A stretch of DNA of 64,000 nucleotides from Cenococcum geophilum 1.58 (taxonomy: Eukaryota; Ascomycota; Dothideomycetes; Gloniales; Gloniaceae), in assembly GCA_001692895.1 (NCBI GenBank), contig KV748262.1:372550-436549 (forward strand). Direction: 5' to 3'. Positions 33,481 through 45,350 of the stretch are shown here, piece after piece. The translations under genes and the position numbers were made by a program. Within the stretch, counting starts at the first letter, position 1; the number at the start of each line of letters is the position of its first letter. Under the pieces are notes generated by a model, which was not told the origin of the DNA, made no database searches, and saw only the letters and a program-made list of their open reading frames with translations.

Positions 33481-34280
33481 TCAAGCGGGCAGAGACTTTA
33501 GTAGAAATAGTAAAATATTATTTTATTTCGCGATAGGCTAAACAAAAAGTGGCCAAAGTTTTAACCCTTTTACCAGCTTTTATTAGAAATCTTCTTTATA
33601 TTTATATCCTATACTTACAGATTTAAGACTATAAAGCTAAGGCCACCGTATCTAACCGTCGCCTATATAGCCTCGTCGCTTAACATCTCTTTATTACTAT
33701 TTGCCCCTATTTCTTAATCTTTAGTGCTAAAACCATTTTCTCCGTCATATAATGTCTCTACGTCCTATTCTTAATCCTTATTACTAAAGTTACTTTCCCA
33801 ACCAGCTAACACCTCTACGTTGCCGTTATCTCTAAAGTCGGTTTCTCTATCTATAAACGCCTACTCACTAGCTAATAATTTAGGGACGCTGCGCTTATAG
33901 GTACTTGGGGTTACGGATACCACTTAAGGAGAAATTGTGGTTAATGTTATTAGGATATAAAACAAGCCTATAGACCTCTAAGTACCGGCTGCTTAGCGCT
34001 TTAAGTAAAAGATCTCCCCTAACGCAAGGCAGATTAATAGGAGTTAATTACCGCCTATATAAGGCAGAGCGCTTATAAAGGGCTTAGCTAGAATAGCGAT
34101 TAAACTACCCCGGAGGCACTAATAGCTCCTTTACTATAAATAGGGGGTTAATATATAAGATTGACTGGCTAGGATAAGTCTACTACTTAGGCAGTGTCTT
34201 GCCCCAAGAAGGACGGGCGTTAGAAGTAGATTATATAATGCTATTCCTACTAAGAGAGGCGTTATTAGGGGTCATTATTA
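33480..34280 (-). pseudogene. Unrecognised acidic protein, broken
   Basis: The minus frame reads LLKALSSRYLEVYRLVLYPN (about 34010-33955), PSTYKRSVPKLLASE (33912-33868), then an acidic stretch AFIDRETDFRDNGNVEVLAG (33865-33806), ESNFSNKD, DVETLYDGENGFSTKD (about 33760-33715) and ATVRYGGLSF. The Asp/Glu/Gly-rich centre resembles an acidic linker. No family recognised. Confidence 0.4.
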
Positions 34281-34590
34281 ACCTCTAATTCCAGTTTATA
34301 ACTTTATATAAACGCTTCTAAACCCTACTAAGGCATGCGGCGTCTGTTAGGGATTATTAGCCATTTAAGTTTAGCAGCAGCTTAGCCAATAGCTACCCCC
34401 AACAATGCCTCACTTGTAGATCACTTTAGGCACCTATAGTCTTAGGCACAGACGATATATAAGCTAAGAGTAATTATAGCCACTAAATATTGTACCATAG
34501 ACACTATATAAAGTAGAAAGGGGCGGCTAGTATACTCCGCCTTTTCCTTCTACCTTCTATCCTAACTCCGCCTTAGGAGAGAAATAGAAT
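34281..34590. other. Intergenic, no recognisable gene
   Basis: Mixed composition with a CTATATAAAGTAGAAAGGGG block (34503-34522) that could be a TATA-type promoter for the following plus gene. Confidence 0.4.
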
Positions 34591-34599
34591 ATAAACGTC

Positions 34600-35710
34600 A
34601 TACTCCTAGTTCTTATATGCTATTAATTCAACTTACCTTTAAATCTAACCTCTTAACTATATATCCCTTACTATCCTTACAAAAATACCAGATATTATAT
34701 ATATTACCTCAACTAAGCTTAGATATATTGCTAATATAACCTATAGGTCCTCAATTAGTTCTTATAAAAACATTATAATATACTATCGCCCTAAAGATAA
34801 TATACCTAATTATCAACCTATTAGAAACCTTAAATTATCCTAGAATCGTATTAATAATAAAGACACGGTATCTAGTAGCGGGGAGGAGAAACAATCGCAG
34901 CTTTCCGACCCTATGCAGAAATAGATACCTTATACGCCTGCTTAAACACCTAAGGAGGTTAACTCTTATAAAATCGACGATAATACGGAGGGTAACATAT
35001 AAGAGGATATGAAAATATACGCTAATTACCTTAAGAGCCTAGAAGGCCGCAGCGAAACTAAGATAGTCTTACCTAAGCTAATAGAGAGCTATAGCGAGGC
35101 TAAGACAGACTTACCTTAACCAAAAGAGGTTTATATTAAAGGTTTACCGGTGCCTCTAGGTATGTTTATAAAACACCTATATATTATTTAGCAATACTAA
35201 TAATTAAGCAGAGAATAGTTTAGCTAATCCTATAAACTTCCTTAAAGATATACCTCCCCTAGCTAAAGTGTTAACAATTTCTAATGCTACAATTTTAGAC
35301 AGACAACTAAAATATCTCTTATTGTGGTTGCCAACTTACTACATAATAGAGGACTTAAAGCGTCTCCGAAACCCTATATATAGATTAGTTGTATCTATAT
35401 ATAGTCCTATCGCAATAGTATCCTAATATCCTACCTAGGTTTTACCCGCGGGTATACTATATAAGAGACTTATATTATATTATACTAAGAACCCGCGTCA
35501 CCTCTATTATTATGCTAGGATATATAAACCGCTTAAAGATGTTATAATAGAGATAGCTTAGAGGGGTAAACTATATAAGCAAAAAGACCAACTAGGAGAG
35601 GCGCCAGATAATTATTTAGAAGATCTATTAATAAGAGGGACACACAAAAGAAAGGTAGATTGCACTATAGATAGAGCCTCTAAGAAGCTAAAGAAATAAG
35701 AAATTTCTTA
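34600..35710 (+). pseudogene. Unrecognised basic nuclear-type protein, broken
   Basis: Two + frames give protein-like runs. The first half reads IIIYYRPKDNIPNYQPIRN (about 34772-34828), KDTVSSSGEEKQSQLSDPM (34860-34917), IPYTPAxTPKEVNSYKIDDN and LKSLEGRSETKIVLPKLIES (35032-35091). The second half reads LWLPTYYIIEDLKRLRNPIY (35325-35384), GILYKRLILYYTKNPRHLYY (35455-35514) and IYKPLKDVIIEIAQRGKLYK, and ends with a basic KRKVDCTIDRASKKLKK (35650-35700), which looks like a nuclear localisation signal. The frame change at about 35170-35280 is probably an intron. Family unknown. Confidence 0.45.
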
Positions 35711-37080
35711 TAAGAAAAGATTTTCGCAATTACGTTTATATTTTCTGGCGCTAAGAATTAAGGCGCTAATTAGGATTTCCTTAGCTTAGTATTGTTTTTC
35801 TATCTAGTTGCTTCCATGTTAAGAATATCTCATTATCGTTTGCCTGTACGTTAAATTAAAGTTAAGAACTCGCTTACAGTAAGCTTATAAGTCCTCCACC
35901 TTTATATACTGGCAGCGATAAGTTAGCTACCCTATGACTTGCTTAGTCCTCCACAAAGAATTAAAGTTAAGGTGTTATAGTCTCTAGCGTTTTTATAGGT
36001 AACTAGGGTATAGGTTAACTCTGAATTTTATATTAATAAGGTAGGAATGTTAAGGATAAATACAGGATATTTCTCTTAATATTGAAAATGGGATCTTGTT
36101 CTAAGAACTGGATCTAATTCTAAAGACTATATCCTATCCCAATTCTAAGCTAAACGTACTAAACATAGCCAAAAAGGTATAGCGTTAAGCCAAGCAGTTT
36201 AATGGTCTTGGAAGAAAGAAGCTATTTTTAGTTATAGCTTAAGTTATAATTCCGGGAACGGAATCTAATTCTAAAACTAAGATCCTAATTTGGGTTTACA
36301 AAGCAGACCAATTAACTACTATAAAAAGGGCGCGATCCTAAAAAAGGATCCGGTTCTAAGAACTAGATCCTAGTTATAGGAAATAGGTTAATTAAGCGCT
36401 ATAAAATGGGGTTGGCTATATCTATATTTAGTATATTAGGTTTAGCTCGTTTTAGGACTAGCTACGTAATTAATTATAGGTGCTTATACGACCAACCTAA
36501 TAATTAACCCACTGTCGCCAGCTGTACCTTACCTGGCGCCTTTTAGCATCGCTGCATTAGAGCCTCACTCTATTTAAGCCTTACGCGTCGCGGAACAAAC
36601 TAAAAGCCGATAACCACGATTACTAATAAATGCTACCTACAACTTTCCACTTTAGGTTATCGTGGCTTAGCATTTAACTAAGCCCTACGAAGCCTTAGTC
36701 TAAGCCACGTTAGGTTAGCTTGACTTTTCCACACCCAATCTTTAATCCTCGCGTTCGCCCACACCCTGCTTTCTTCCTTATACTTTTCTCCCTAGTTATT
36801 TCCTTATTGTAAGACGCGCTTAATATGTATTTAACCTCCCTACACTTATCTACTATTATACCATCCGTTATATACTAGCCTCTTTAATCTCCCCTCCTCG
36901 TCTACCTACCTACCTGCCACGTTAGCCCTCCTAACGTAGCTCTTAGCGCGTTTACTTACAATAGCGAATTTCTCCTAATTAGAGATAATTAAAACGAAAC
37001 CTATTAAAGAAGGACTAAATAACTTTCGCGATTTATTTATATATATTATTCTTATTTAACGTCTAATGCGGTCCCAATTA
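35711..37080. other. Intergenic with palindromic GGATCC repeats
   Basis: AT-rich, with three to four copies of a palindromic motif between 36091 and 36370. A second inverted pair CCACGAT/ATCGTGG (36617-36623 and 36659-36665) follows. No protein-like frame seen. Confidence 0.5.
36091..36370. repeat. Dispersed palindrome GGATCYGGTTCTAAGAACTRGATCC
   Basis: Copies lie at 36091-36115, 36110-36134, 36260-36285 and 36347-36370; the last is almost a perfect 24-bp palindrome. Spacing is irregular. They could be hairpins or binding sites. Confidence 0.75.
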
Positions 37081-38190
37081 AGGTCTATACAGACTACTGC
37101 CGTGATATAGATACAAAAAACCTCTAAGGCGAACGTGAGTGGTAATACAGAGTGTACCCCTCTAGGTAGCACGCCCGTACTACGTCAACGGGAGGAAAAA
37201 TACCTTTAGGTCGCTGCTCTGAGACCCCCGTACGGGGGTGTCCTAATTGCCTATCTTACTCTATCTACCTTTCGTACCATGCTTCCTAATAGATTTACAA
37301 AGATAATTACTATAAAAATAGTATAATCCTACCCTTTCGCTCCTCTCTAAATACCCTAGCGTATATACGCCTTAGTCCTCCTACTTACAGCGTAATTTCC
37401 ACCCTAAAGGAATAGCGGGACGAATGTAACTAGGTGTCTTGTCCTAGGGCCCTAACCTAGGTCCCCTATATCCTATCGCCTACGCCTAGCTGGTTTTTAA
37501 GACGTAAAGGGAGACAAAATACCGCGTAGGTAAGTCTAGGCTATTAGGTAGAGTGGGGAATAAGAGGCTTATTACAGACTTCCTAGGGCGTATAAGGTTC
37601 GGTCGGTCGCCGTACACGGCTTATTCAGTCGCCGTTCGCGGCTCGTCGGTCGCCGCATGCGGCTTGTTTAGTTGTGTAGGTATTTATATAGGAGGTAGAG
37701 GGGGGACGCCGTTTAAAGCCGTGCTTTAGGTGTACCGGAACGAATACGTAAAGACGTAGTAGAACTTATAGGCTTCCGCTAGGGCTCACCCTCCTAGCAG
37801 AAACTTTTTTGCACTACCATGTCGCAGCGCCAGCGCTGCGCAGCCGTACGCACGTCTCTGCGTTTGCTCTAGTAATCTATTAGCACAATCCAGATGGAAC
37901 GCCAATAGCTGCATACTAGGTTCCTGGGCTCCACCGCGTAGAGGTGCAGAGGTCGGTTTTATGGAGTCGTCTTGCCCGTATTGTTGACTAGGTCTTAGTG
38001 CCAAGACCCACAAAAACTCTACTATTCTGACGGCATCGAGGGCGACGCATTCAAAAGCGCCCTGTAGCCGCGACGTAACGTCGCTGCATTAGTAACAGAC
38101 GAGATCCTCACTCTCAGCTTGACCGTACGGACAAGATGAGACGGAAAAGAGCCCCTATAGGACAGTATGGGTCGGATCTCGATTTTAGTG
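37081..38190. other. GC-richer, RIP-poor island without recognised gene
   Basis: CpA and TpG are retained (for example CACTACCATGTCGCAGCGCC, 37810-37829) and stops are sparser than nearby. A 75-codon minus open frame (37786-38013) exists, but it has no start context or family match that I recognise. A 22-bp tandem repeat lies at 37600-37665. Confidence 0.5.
37600..37665 (+). repeat. Three 22-bp GC-rich units TCGGTCGCCGT-CGGCT
   Basis: Units read TCGGTCGCCGTACACGGCT, TCAGTCGCCGTTCGCGGCT and TCGGTCGCCGCATGCGGCT with 2-3 bp spacers. Each contains an inner palindrome GCCG-N-CGGC. Confidence 0.88.
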
Positions 38191-38389
38191 TTCTTTTTCT
38201 CGCGATTTATTTAACTTAGCTTATTAGAATCTAGATATCTCTAGCTCTTTAGACTTGTTATACCAGATAGGTAATAAAGGTAATTGCTAATATACCTATT
38301 ATAAGTTTCCATCTAACGCTTATAGAACTAAAGAATATTTTACTTAATCTAATACTAGCTCTATAGGGCCTTCCCGCTTCTTATTTATT

Positions 38390-40480
38390 GCTATTTAACG
38401 GCGGCAATAAAAGCCTTCTTATTAATCTATTAAGACTTAATTTAGCAGTTAGTTCCGACGACTTTAACATTAAGCGGTTCCTGCCTCTTTTAAATGCGAT
38501 CCTTCGGATTAAACCTAACAAGGTTATCTAGGAAAAGGCGTACGCCACTATAACAAAGTCCACGCCTCCTCCCCGACCGCTACCATTCTACGTTTAAACC
38601 CTATATCTATATAATATAAGCAGCTTTACCAACTCGTCTAAATATAGGAAATACGTAGATTATGTTCTAAAGGAAGAGCTAGGCCCTCTTTATATAGGGA
38701 TTCCTAGCTTATATAAAGCATTCTTTAGGGAGGTAGAAGGTCTTAAAGAGGTAAGCGCTACTATTTTTAAGAAATGCAAGGAAGGGGACAATCTACTATA
38801 TGCCGAGGGCGGCTAACGTAACTAGCCTAGAAGCGTAGAGCAAGATAATGTCCTAGAGTAGTTTAATAACCTAATTAAATCATTTTTAGGCTTTATAGAG
38901 GAGTATGGGTCCGCCCTAAAGATATAACAAACGCTTATCGTATATACTAAGCAGCCCTTATAAGGGTCTACAGTAAAGCGAAAGCTAAATATCGGTTTTA
39001 TGGATAATCTAATAACCAGCGAAAGTTCTTAATGCTATTAGTTGTATATACTTATACTAGAAGAGATAAAGAGTAATCTAAACACTAATATAGCCTTATA
39101 GGCATAGTTTGATTTAGGAAAATATATAAGAGAAGTTTTTGCCGCTTAGGACACTCGTCGCTTTATCCTAGGCGTTACCCTCTATAGATCTATTATATGG
39201 CTATAGGAGTATAACCAGGTAGGAGGCATTATATTATCACTATTTAATATTAATAAAGACAGATTATAATTTACCTTAGCAATATTAGGGTTTCTCTAGA
39301 TAAATAAGGAGCAGCTTGGGTTTAACCCTACTATTCTAATATCGGACGGCAAGCGATATATTAAGGTTGTATATAATGATTAGACCGAGCGTCTTATCCT
39401 TAATAAACCTATAAAGCGGGCACGCTATATCGCCGGTTAAGCGACTACTTACTAGAAAGCATACCGTAAGGGGGATACCTCTGAGATACCCCTCGTTATT
39501 AAAGACTCGTAGTAATACCTATAGCGCGAGGAAGAAGATAAACTGCTACGTAAGGTAATAGAGAAAGAAGTGGTTAACGTAGCTAGGTACTATTACCACG
39601 AGACAGTTATATAGGCGGTAAAGAAGATAATATTTATAACAACGTCTATAAGGGGCTGGATATTATAAAAGCAACAAACTATAAGCTAGAAGACTTAATA
39701 ATGCCTCTAAGACTAGCTAGAGTAAAAATTAGTATAAAGAAAGGCTGAAGTTCAAGCCAAAGTTTTAGCAGAAAGAGGTTATCTAGCTATACTAACGCCC
39801 CATTACCGCCTAGTAAGCGTATATATTTAGGCTCTCCGCCTAAAGGCAGAAGGCGCCCTATAACCCTAAATTGAATATATTGATGCGTTATTACTAGGGA
39901 CTACAAAAAGCCTCTTTATAAGGTAAGCTCTTAGGCTGCAATACTTACTGCATTAAAGGGTAGTATTAAAGGATATAAGTCTTTATATACGCGGGCCGGC
40001 ATTATCTAATATAACATTTTAATAGGCAACCTTATAATGAACGAGGAAGACAATAATCCTTCTTAGCCGGCATTTTTAATCGACTTTAATCTTGCGATTA
40101 AGGAGTAGTAAGAAGGGCCTTTAGAAGCGCGGGGTAAGACTAGCATAAGAGCGTTTATAGTGATTAGAGTGCTCCTAGGCGAGATATACTTAGCTTAGCA
40201 TGATTTTAAGTCGTTCTTTTAGGTGCTATTCTGGATATACATTTACTATAATAGACCTAATAAAAAAGGTAACGTTATTAATAGGTTTAATAAGTGGAAT
40301 TCTATAGATATAGAAGAGCTAGCTAAAATAAAAAAAGGGGCAGTAGCTAATAAAGAGGATTTTCTTAAGACTGTAGGTAATAACTTTTCACTATACTATC
40401 AGCTACTAATCTCTTAGGTTAATAGATTACGGAAGGTAGTATTTCTAGGCAGTAGGAGGCAAAAGGGAAAGGATAAAAAA
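38390..40480 (+). pseudogene. FunK1-type fungal protein kinase, broken
   Basis: A Ser/Thr-kinase-like protein of the large fungal FunK1 family. + frames in order: an N-terminal helical region (FGSALKI type, 38880-38925), DTRRFILGVTLYRSIIWL-type sequence (39150-39205), NKEQLGFNPTILISDGKRYI (39304-39363) and KPIKRARYIAG (39404-39440). A Glu-rich VVNVARYYHHET (39570-39606) follows. The catalytic loop reads VLKDISLYI (39966-39993; family R-D-I-S..N, catalytic Asp kept) and the metal loop reads PAFLIDFNLAIKE (about 40067-40106). VLFWIYIYYNRPNKK leads NRFNKWNSIDIEELAKIKKG (40277-40336). About 650 codons, near full length. The C-terminal 64 codons (40223-40414) are stop-free. Several frame changes upstream suggest introns or indels. 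Confidence 0.85.
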
Positions 40481-41455
40481 CTTCCTTCTTAAATAAAGGA
40501 GGTGCTTTAGGAAGTAAGGAAGGATCTAAAGGTGCTAGCAGAGTAGATAGAATAATATTTTATTATCTTATGCTCTTCTACTATATAAGTTAAAGTTTTA
40601 TAGAAATTTGGGCGGCTAAGGCTAGGTAACAGCCTTGGTTAAAACGCATATAAAACAGTATAGGGTAAGTCGCCTAGGCTAAATAAACCCAGGGAAGCGG
40701 ATAACCTAATCTTCCGCCAGACCATTAGGTCCCTATACCCTACTATTCTATATAGGCTTTATATTTCCATAAAATACGCAATCCACTCCCTAGCCTATTA
40801 GAAGCCGCCTTATACCGCCTAAATAGAAGCCATAGGAGAATTAATCCCCTACTTTAGCCAATCCCCTACTTAAATAAGTCCTATACTTAAACAAATCCCC
40901 TATAGGAGCTAATGCCTATATATTTTGCCGCCCTATAGGAACTAGTCCCCTACCCTAATAAATCCCCTATAGGATCTAGTCCCCTACTCTAACGAATCCC
41001 CTACGGCAATAAATCCCCTATAGTAACAAATCCCCTACGGCAATAAATCCCCCGCGGCAATAAATCCCCTACGGTAACGAATCCCCCACAGGTGCTAATG
41101 CCTACGTGTTCCACCGCCCTATAGGAACCAATCCCCTACGGCTTGCATTCCCGTACGGCTTTTACTCCCCTACAGAAGCCTACAGCTACGTTTTCCTCTC
41201 CCGTACGGGAACCAATCCCCTATGGCTTCCGTTCTCCTATTCCCAGACCCTCTAGCAATTCGCCTACGCTATAGCCTACTATATAGGCCTTATTATTATA
41301 GGAGTAAATAAATATATAGGCTTATATCCTTACGGGAATAGAAGCTATCTATAATCGCAATTTTAAGAAAGTAATAAATACTAATACTATTAGCTACAAG
41401 ATCTATAAAACGTATTTACCGATGCTGTATATATATAAGCGAATCTATATATACG
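40481..41455. other. Intergenic dominated by a minisatellite
   Basis: Downstream of the kinase and of the convergent AAA gene, so it is a terminator-to-terminator region. From 40840 it is filled by 17-bp repeats. No gene. Confidence 0.6.
40840..41240 (+). repeat. 17-bp minisatellite AATCCCCTACGGCAATA
   Basis: About twenty units of AATCCCCTA(C/T)(A/G)G plus five to six variable bases. A longer module ATGCCTAYRTRTT...CCGCCCTATAGGAAC occurs twice (40911 and 41098), showing that a higher-order unit of about 187 bp was duplicated. Confidence 0.9.
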
Positions 41456-43941
41456 AGTTCAAATTCTTAACTAATCCAGTGCCTTTAAAGTCACTTTTAA
41501 AATCTTGGTTTAACGTAAAAGCTATTAAATGCTTATATATAAGTTTCTCCCCCTTACTTTTAGCTAAGCCGTAATTAATCCGTATAGTGTTCTTAATCTA
41601 ATATAATATATTAGTACTAGCCTCAAAACTTTTACTTAAATATTGCCTTACCTATCTTCTATTTAATTAATAGCCCAAAAGCCGCTCTATATCTTTTCTA
41701 GAGGTATTAGCAGCAGTATTAGCTTACTTTAGAAAGGTCTTCTACACTTACCCTCTTACTAGTCCCTTTAATTTATTATATCTAAGTATAAGATATATTC
41801 TGCTCTGTATAGCTACATTAAATATAGTAATCCTATTTATTATAAGAAACATAATGCCTTAGAAATACTCTATCTATTATAGGAAGACGGATACTAGGCT
41901 GTTACATTAGACATTATTTAAAGTTCTTTCTATAAGAAAGACATCAGCCTCGTCTAAAAGAAGGATAGCGCTTTAGCGGTAAACGTTCTTAACTATTAGA
42001 GCTAGGTTTTGTTCTAAATAGGCTGGATCCATATAAGGTCTCCGGCATAAGCCTTCTTATAGTTAAACTGGTATATAAATGTACTTATAAAGGGGAATAA
42101 ACTATATAAAGGGGTCTCCTCTAAGATTCGGCAAGTGCTTTAGCTATTAATGTCTTTCCCACCTTAGGCGGGCCACTAAAATGGTCAGCCTTTAAAATAG
42201 CCAATGCCTTACTAGAAAACTTACTATAGTAAGAAAACTAGGCCTTTCCCCTTCCCTTTAATTACATTATTAAACTTTAATTTCCTGGACCTAGACTAGT
42301 AGCTCTCTATAAGTCCTTAAAGCACCATTTTCTTATCCTCCTTAATTACGAGTGACTTAAATGCTAAGGCATTCCATTTAATGTCCTTAATATTAGCGAC
42401 GGCAAATTCACCTATTGGTGCTTATATTAGTATATATAATTCGCTAGCTCTAGAAAGAGAGTATATAGAAAGCCTGACCCTATTTTTTGTCTACCAAACT
42501 AAAGGCTAGGGCAGTTAGTAGACAGATTAGGTACTTATTGTCTCCTATCTCCTTAGGAACTAAACCCTAATTCTTTACGTCACCATGCCGATTAGTCCCT
42601 TAATTGTATACGCCGATTCCGTATATATCTGTAGCTATTAGCTGCTTACTATAGTTAGGATTCTAATAATAAAATGCTATCGCGTCTACTATAATGCGGC
42701 CGCTTATAGAAAATCTTAATAGGCTATCTTTGGTCCAGAAAAACGCAATCCCTTTATATTTATGGTGGTTAATGCCTCTTAAAAACACGAACTTCCGGCC
42801 ATTGCTAATAAGATCCTACTTTATCTCGGCTTGTCTCTTATAACGCTCCAGCAGAAATACCTTAAAAGACGTAATTTTTATAGTTAAGCAGAATTCTAGA
42901 ATAGAGAGGGTAATTTTTACCTCGCTAAACGCCTTCCTATTATAGCCGAAATAGTAACAGTTAAGTTTGAAGCTCTTTTCGCTAAAAAGTAAGGTTTTAA
43001 AGTTGCCTAAATTATATATAAGGCATCTTAGTTAATCCAAGCCTTCGCAAATCGTAAGGACGTGCGTATTTGGTTTAAATAAGGCCTAAAGGAGATTAAA
43101 ATTAATTTCGCTATAGTCCAGAAGCGGTAGGAGACTATTAGTTATAGGCGCGAAATGGTCTTTAAGGAATCTTAGTAACCCCTAAAGGTGCTTAGCGCCG
43201 ATTAAGTTAGGAAAAAGACTCTCCTAGTATGTTTTTAACTGGGGTAGGAAATTAAATATAAGGTTTATAGGAATCTAGAAGTTAAATTAGAATAAGCTAT
43301 ATCTGTAAAAAGGTCCACTTACTATAGGCTTGTCTTCTTAAAGGGAGATGGCTTGTACGCCGTTTAGCACCACCTATAAGGCGTCTCTTACTTCTCCTAA
43401 ATTTATGCTTAGGTACGTGCTGCAGTCTTTCTTATCCTTTTCTAGCTTAAAGTTAGTATCTAAGTTAATATATTTAAAGGCACCTAAGAGACAGACTAAA
43501 TTTCTTCCGAAGGACACAAATATACTAATTATATATATTACGCTTACTTAACATATCCGATAAAGTCTCTATGGTCTTATACTGGCAGTTTTGTTTATCC
43601 TAGCTGTAGTAGACGCTATATTAGCGTATTTCTAAGTATATTTTAGGGATTTCGCGAGTATATATCTTATTTAACACCTTAACTTTAATCTTGGAACCTT
43701 TAACTTCGGGTATCTCTTTAACCCCTAAACTTGTAGGAGGTAGAGGAGGTAGAGGAGGTAGAAGTGAAGGAGGTTAGGCCGCTTAGACTATCTTTAACAC
43801 GGCTGTAAGCATTTTAATTATAAGATGCTGTGCTAACTGCCTATAATATAGATGCGTTTAGCTTGGGCTACTAAGGGGGGTGTTCGTGCTATCGCAGGGC
43901 AGTAAAGGCGCTGGCGTAACTGGCTTGGATATAACCGGCAT
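41455..43941 (-). pseudogene. AAA+ ATPase with DUF7025-like N-terminal domain, broken
   Basis: A fungal AAA+ protein of unknown cellular role. ATG at 43941 opens MPVISKPVTPAPLLP. A Pro-rich stretch PPSLLPPLPPLPPTSLGVKE (43765-43705) is followed by KIKVKVLNKIYTREIPKIY. The DUF7025-like region has ALFKPNTHVLTICEGLD (43092-43040), the FNGRKFVFLRGINHHKYKGI-type block (42840-42760; seen as NGRKFVFLRGINHHKYKGIA) and FSISGRIIVDA. The AAA core has Walker A GPPKVGKTLIAKALAES (about 42174-42124) and an intact Walker B AILLLDEADVFLIE (about 41985-41940). Sensor-type EYFxGIMFLIINR follows, and the C-terminus ends DFKGTGLVKNLNSY (about 41500). Frame shifts between Walker A and B suggest an intron or indel. 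Order and length match the family. Confidence 0.85.
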
Positions 43942-44700
43942 TATTACTCTATAAAGCTTTAGTAATATAACACTAATTTAAAGTGCAAAGTTAGAGTAAG
44001 GAACTAAGTATAGATGATATTGTTTCTTTAAAGGATCCGCCCTCTTTTATACCTAGCGATGCGATATATCTTGCGGCTATGCCGTGAATATTCGCTATAT
44101 GCCTCTCTTAGCTATAGTACTTTCCCTTACTAATCCTAAAAGCTGCTAGATAATATATATTTATATTACTCCGATATAGTAAAGAGCTGGCGGAAGTATA
44201 GGGACGTTCCGTCCTTAACTGTTTACCTATTACTAATGGTTTGCATACAGATAATGGGTTAGAGTACTAGCAAAGAGCGCTTTAATTAATATATAGGAGA
44301 TAGATGGTGTCTTAGATCGAATTAAAGATATAAGTATAGAATTAGTGCTAGTAATGCTGGCCTAATTATAATAAGCGATCCGGCTGCGTATAAATGGGAA
44401 TAATAGAGGTAGTGCGCTGTTAAGGCGTATATATAGATAAATATAATTAGTTAGGTCTAGGGTCCTTAGGAGAGCAAAATGTCTTCTTTACCCTTATTAA
44501 GCTTAATCTGTCGCATTCCTTATTAAGCCCAATCTATTACACTACCCTTATTAAGCCTAAATATAGCGTACTGCCCTTGTTGAGGTTTAGTCTGTTATAC
44601 TACCCCACCTAAAAAGCCCCGTACTTAAACTAGATAGGGCCCAAATCTCTTTTAATACCTTAAGCGAATTTTTTATTCAAACTACTTAAGTTTAAAATTT
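43942..44700. other. Intergenic with tandem repeats
   Basis: Upstream of the minus AAA gene and of the next plus gene. Contains the tandem repeat at 44491-44604. No gene. Confidence 0.5.
44491..44604 (+). repeat. Four 26-30 bp units CCCTTATTAAGCCTAATCTGTTACACTAC
   Basis: Units start at about 44491, 44519, 44547 and 44576 and diverge mostly by C/T changes, as expected if RIP acted after the array formed. Confidence 0.85.
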
Positions 44701-44709
44701 TTTACTCTT

Positions 44710-45290
44710 TTACTACCGCTGGGGTGTTAAATTTAAGATAGCGGTCCTTTTATTATAGGAGCTTGGGCGGAACCCGGATAAGGTTAGAGAAGATATCTAG
44801 TGCTATAATAGTCCCGCCTTTATTTTTAACGACGTTCTAGAAAGCTTATTAGAGCTATATATATAGCTAAAAGTCCAAAGAGCGCTTTAGATGACAATGG
44901 AACTACTATAATAATATCTAAGCAATAAGTTGCTTCCAGGCAAGCAGGCCACTAGGGTAAAACACTTTATTAAGTTTGTCTTTAAAAAGGCAATTTATAG
45001 AAACAAAAGGCAAACGCGGTTACGGAAGCTAGATTATAATGCCTTAAAGTTTTACGGACTAGCTTACAAGGTTAGGGATATCCTTAAATTACCGCTAGCG
45101 GAGTTTAACTTCCTTATCGCGAACGCAGCGGACTTTATATATTACTAAAAGCTTTTACAATATTTATATCGCGAGGACATTAATAAGGCCGTTTATGGCG
45201 AGTTTGACCCTAAGGATGACGACTTATTTAAAGAATTCCTAAAGTGTTTGTCCGCCTCTGCCGTTTTAAAATAATGGGTGGGCTAACTAA
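44710..45290 (+). pseudogene. Unrecognised small basic protein, broken
   Basis: The + frame at 44930-45148 is free of stops for 72 codons (KQATRVKHFIKFVFKKAIYR, then LRKLDYNALKFYGLAYKVRD and ILKLPLAEFNFLIANAADFI). It continues past one stop through YLYREDINKAVYGEFDPKDD and LFKEFLKCLSASAVLK. The upstream part (44760-44925) is in other frames. Composition is balanced and helical, so I take it as a real gene piece of about 150-190 codons. No family recognised. Confidence 0.45.
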
Positions 45291-45350
45291 ATTAGTATAT
45301 GTTAAGCTCCAACCTATAAAACGTAAGCGAGATAAAGGTATGCAAACCTC

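Noticed and set aside
36600-36990. Retroelement leader or promoter
   Set aside because: Only pyrimidine-rich sequence and a short inverted pair; no linked coding region.
43348-43551. 67-codon plus-strand open frame
   Set aside because: Antisense to the N-terminal part of the AAA+/DUF7025 pseudogene.
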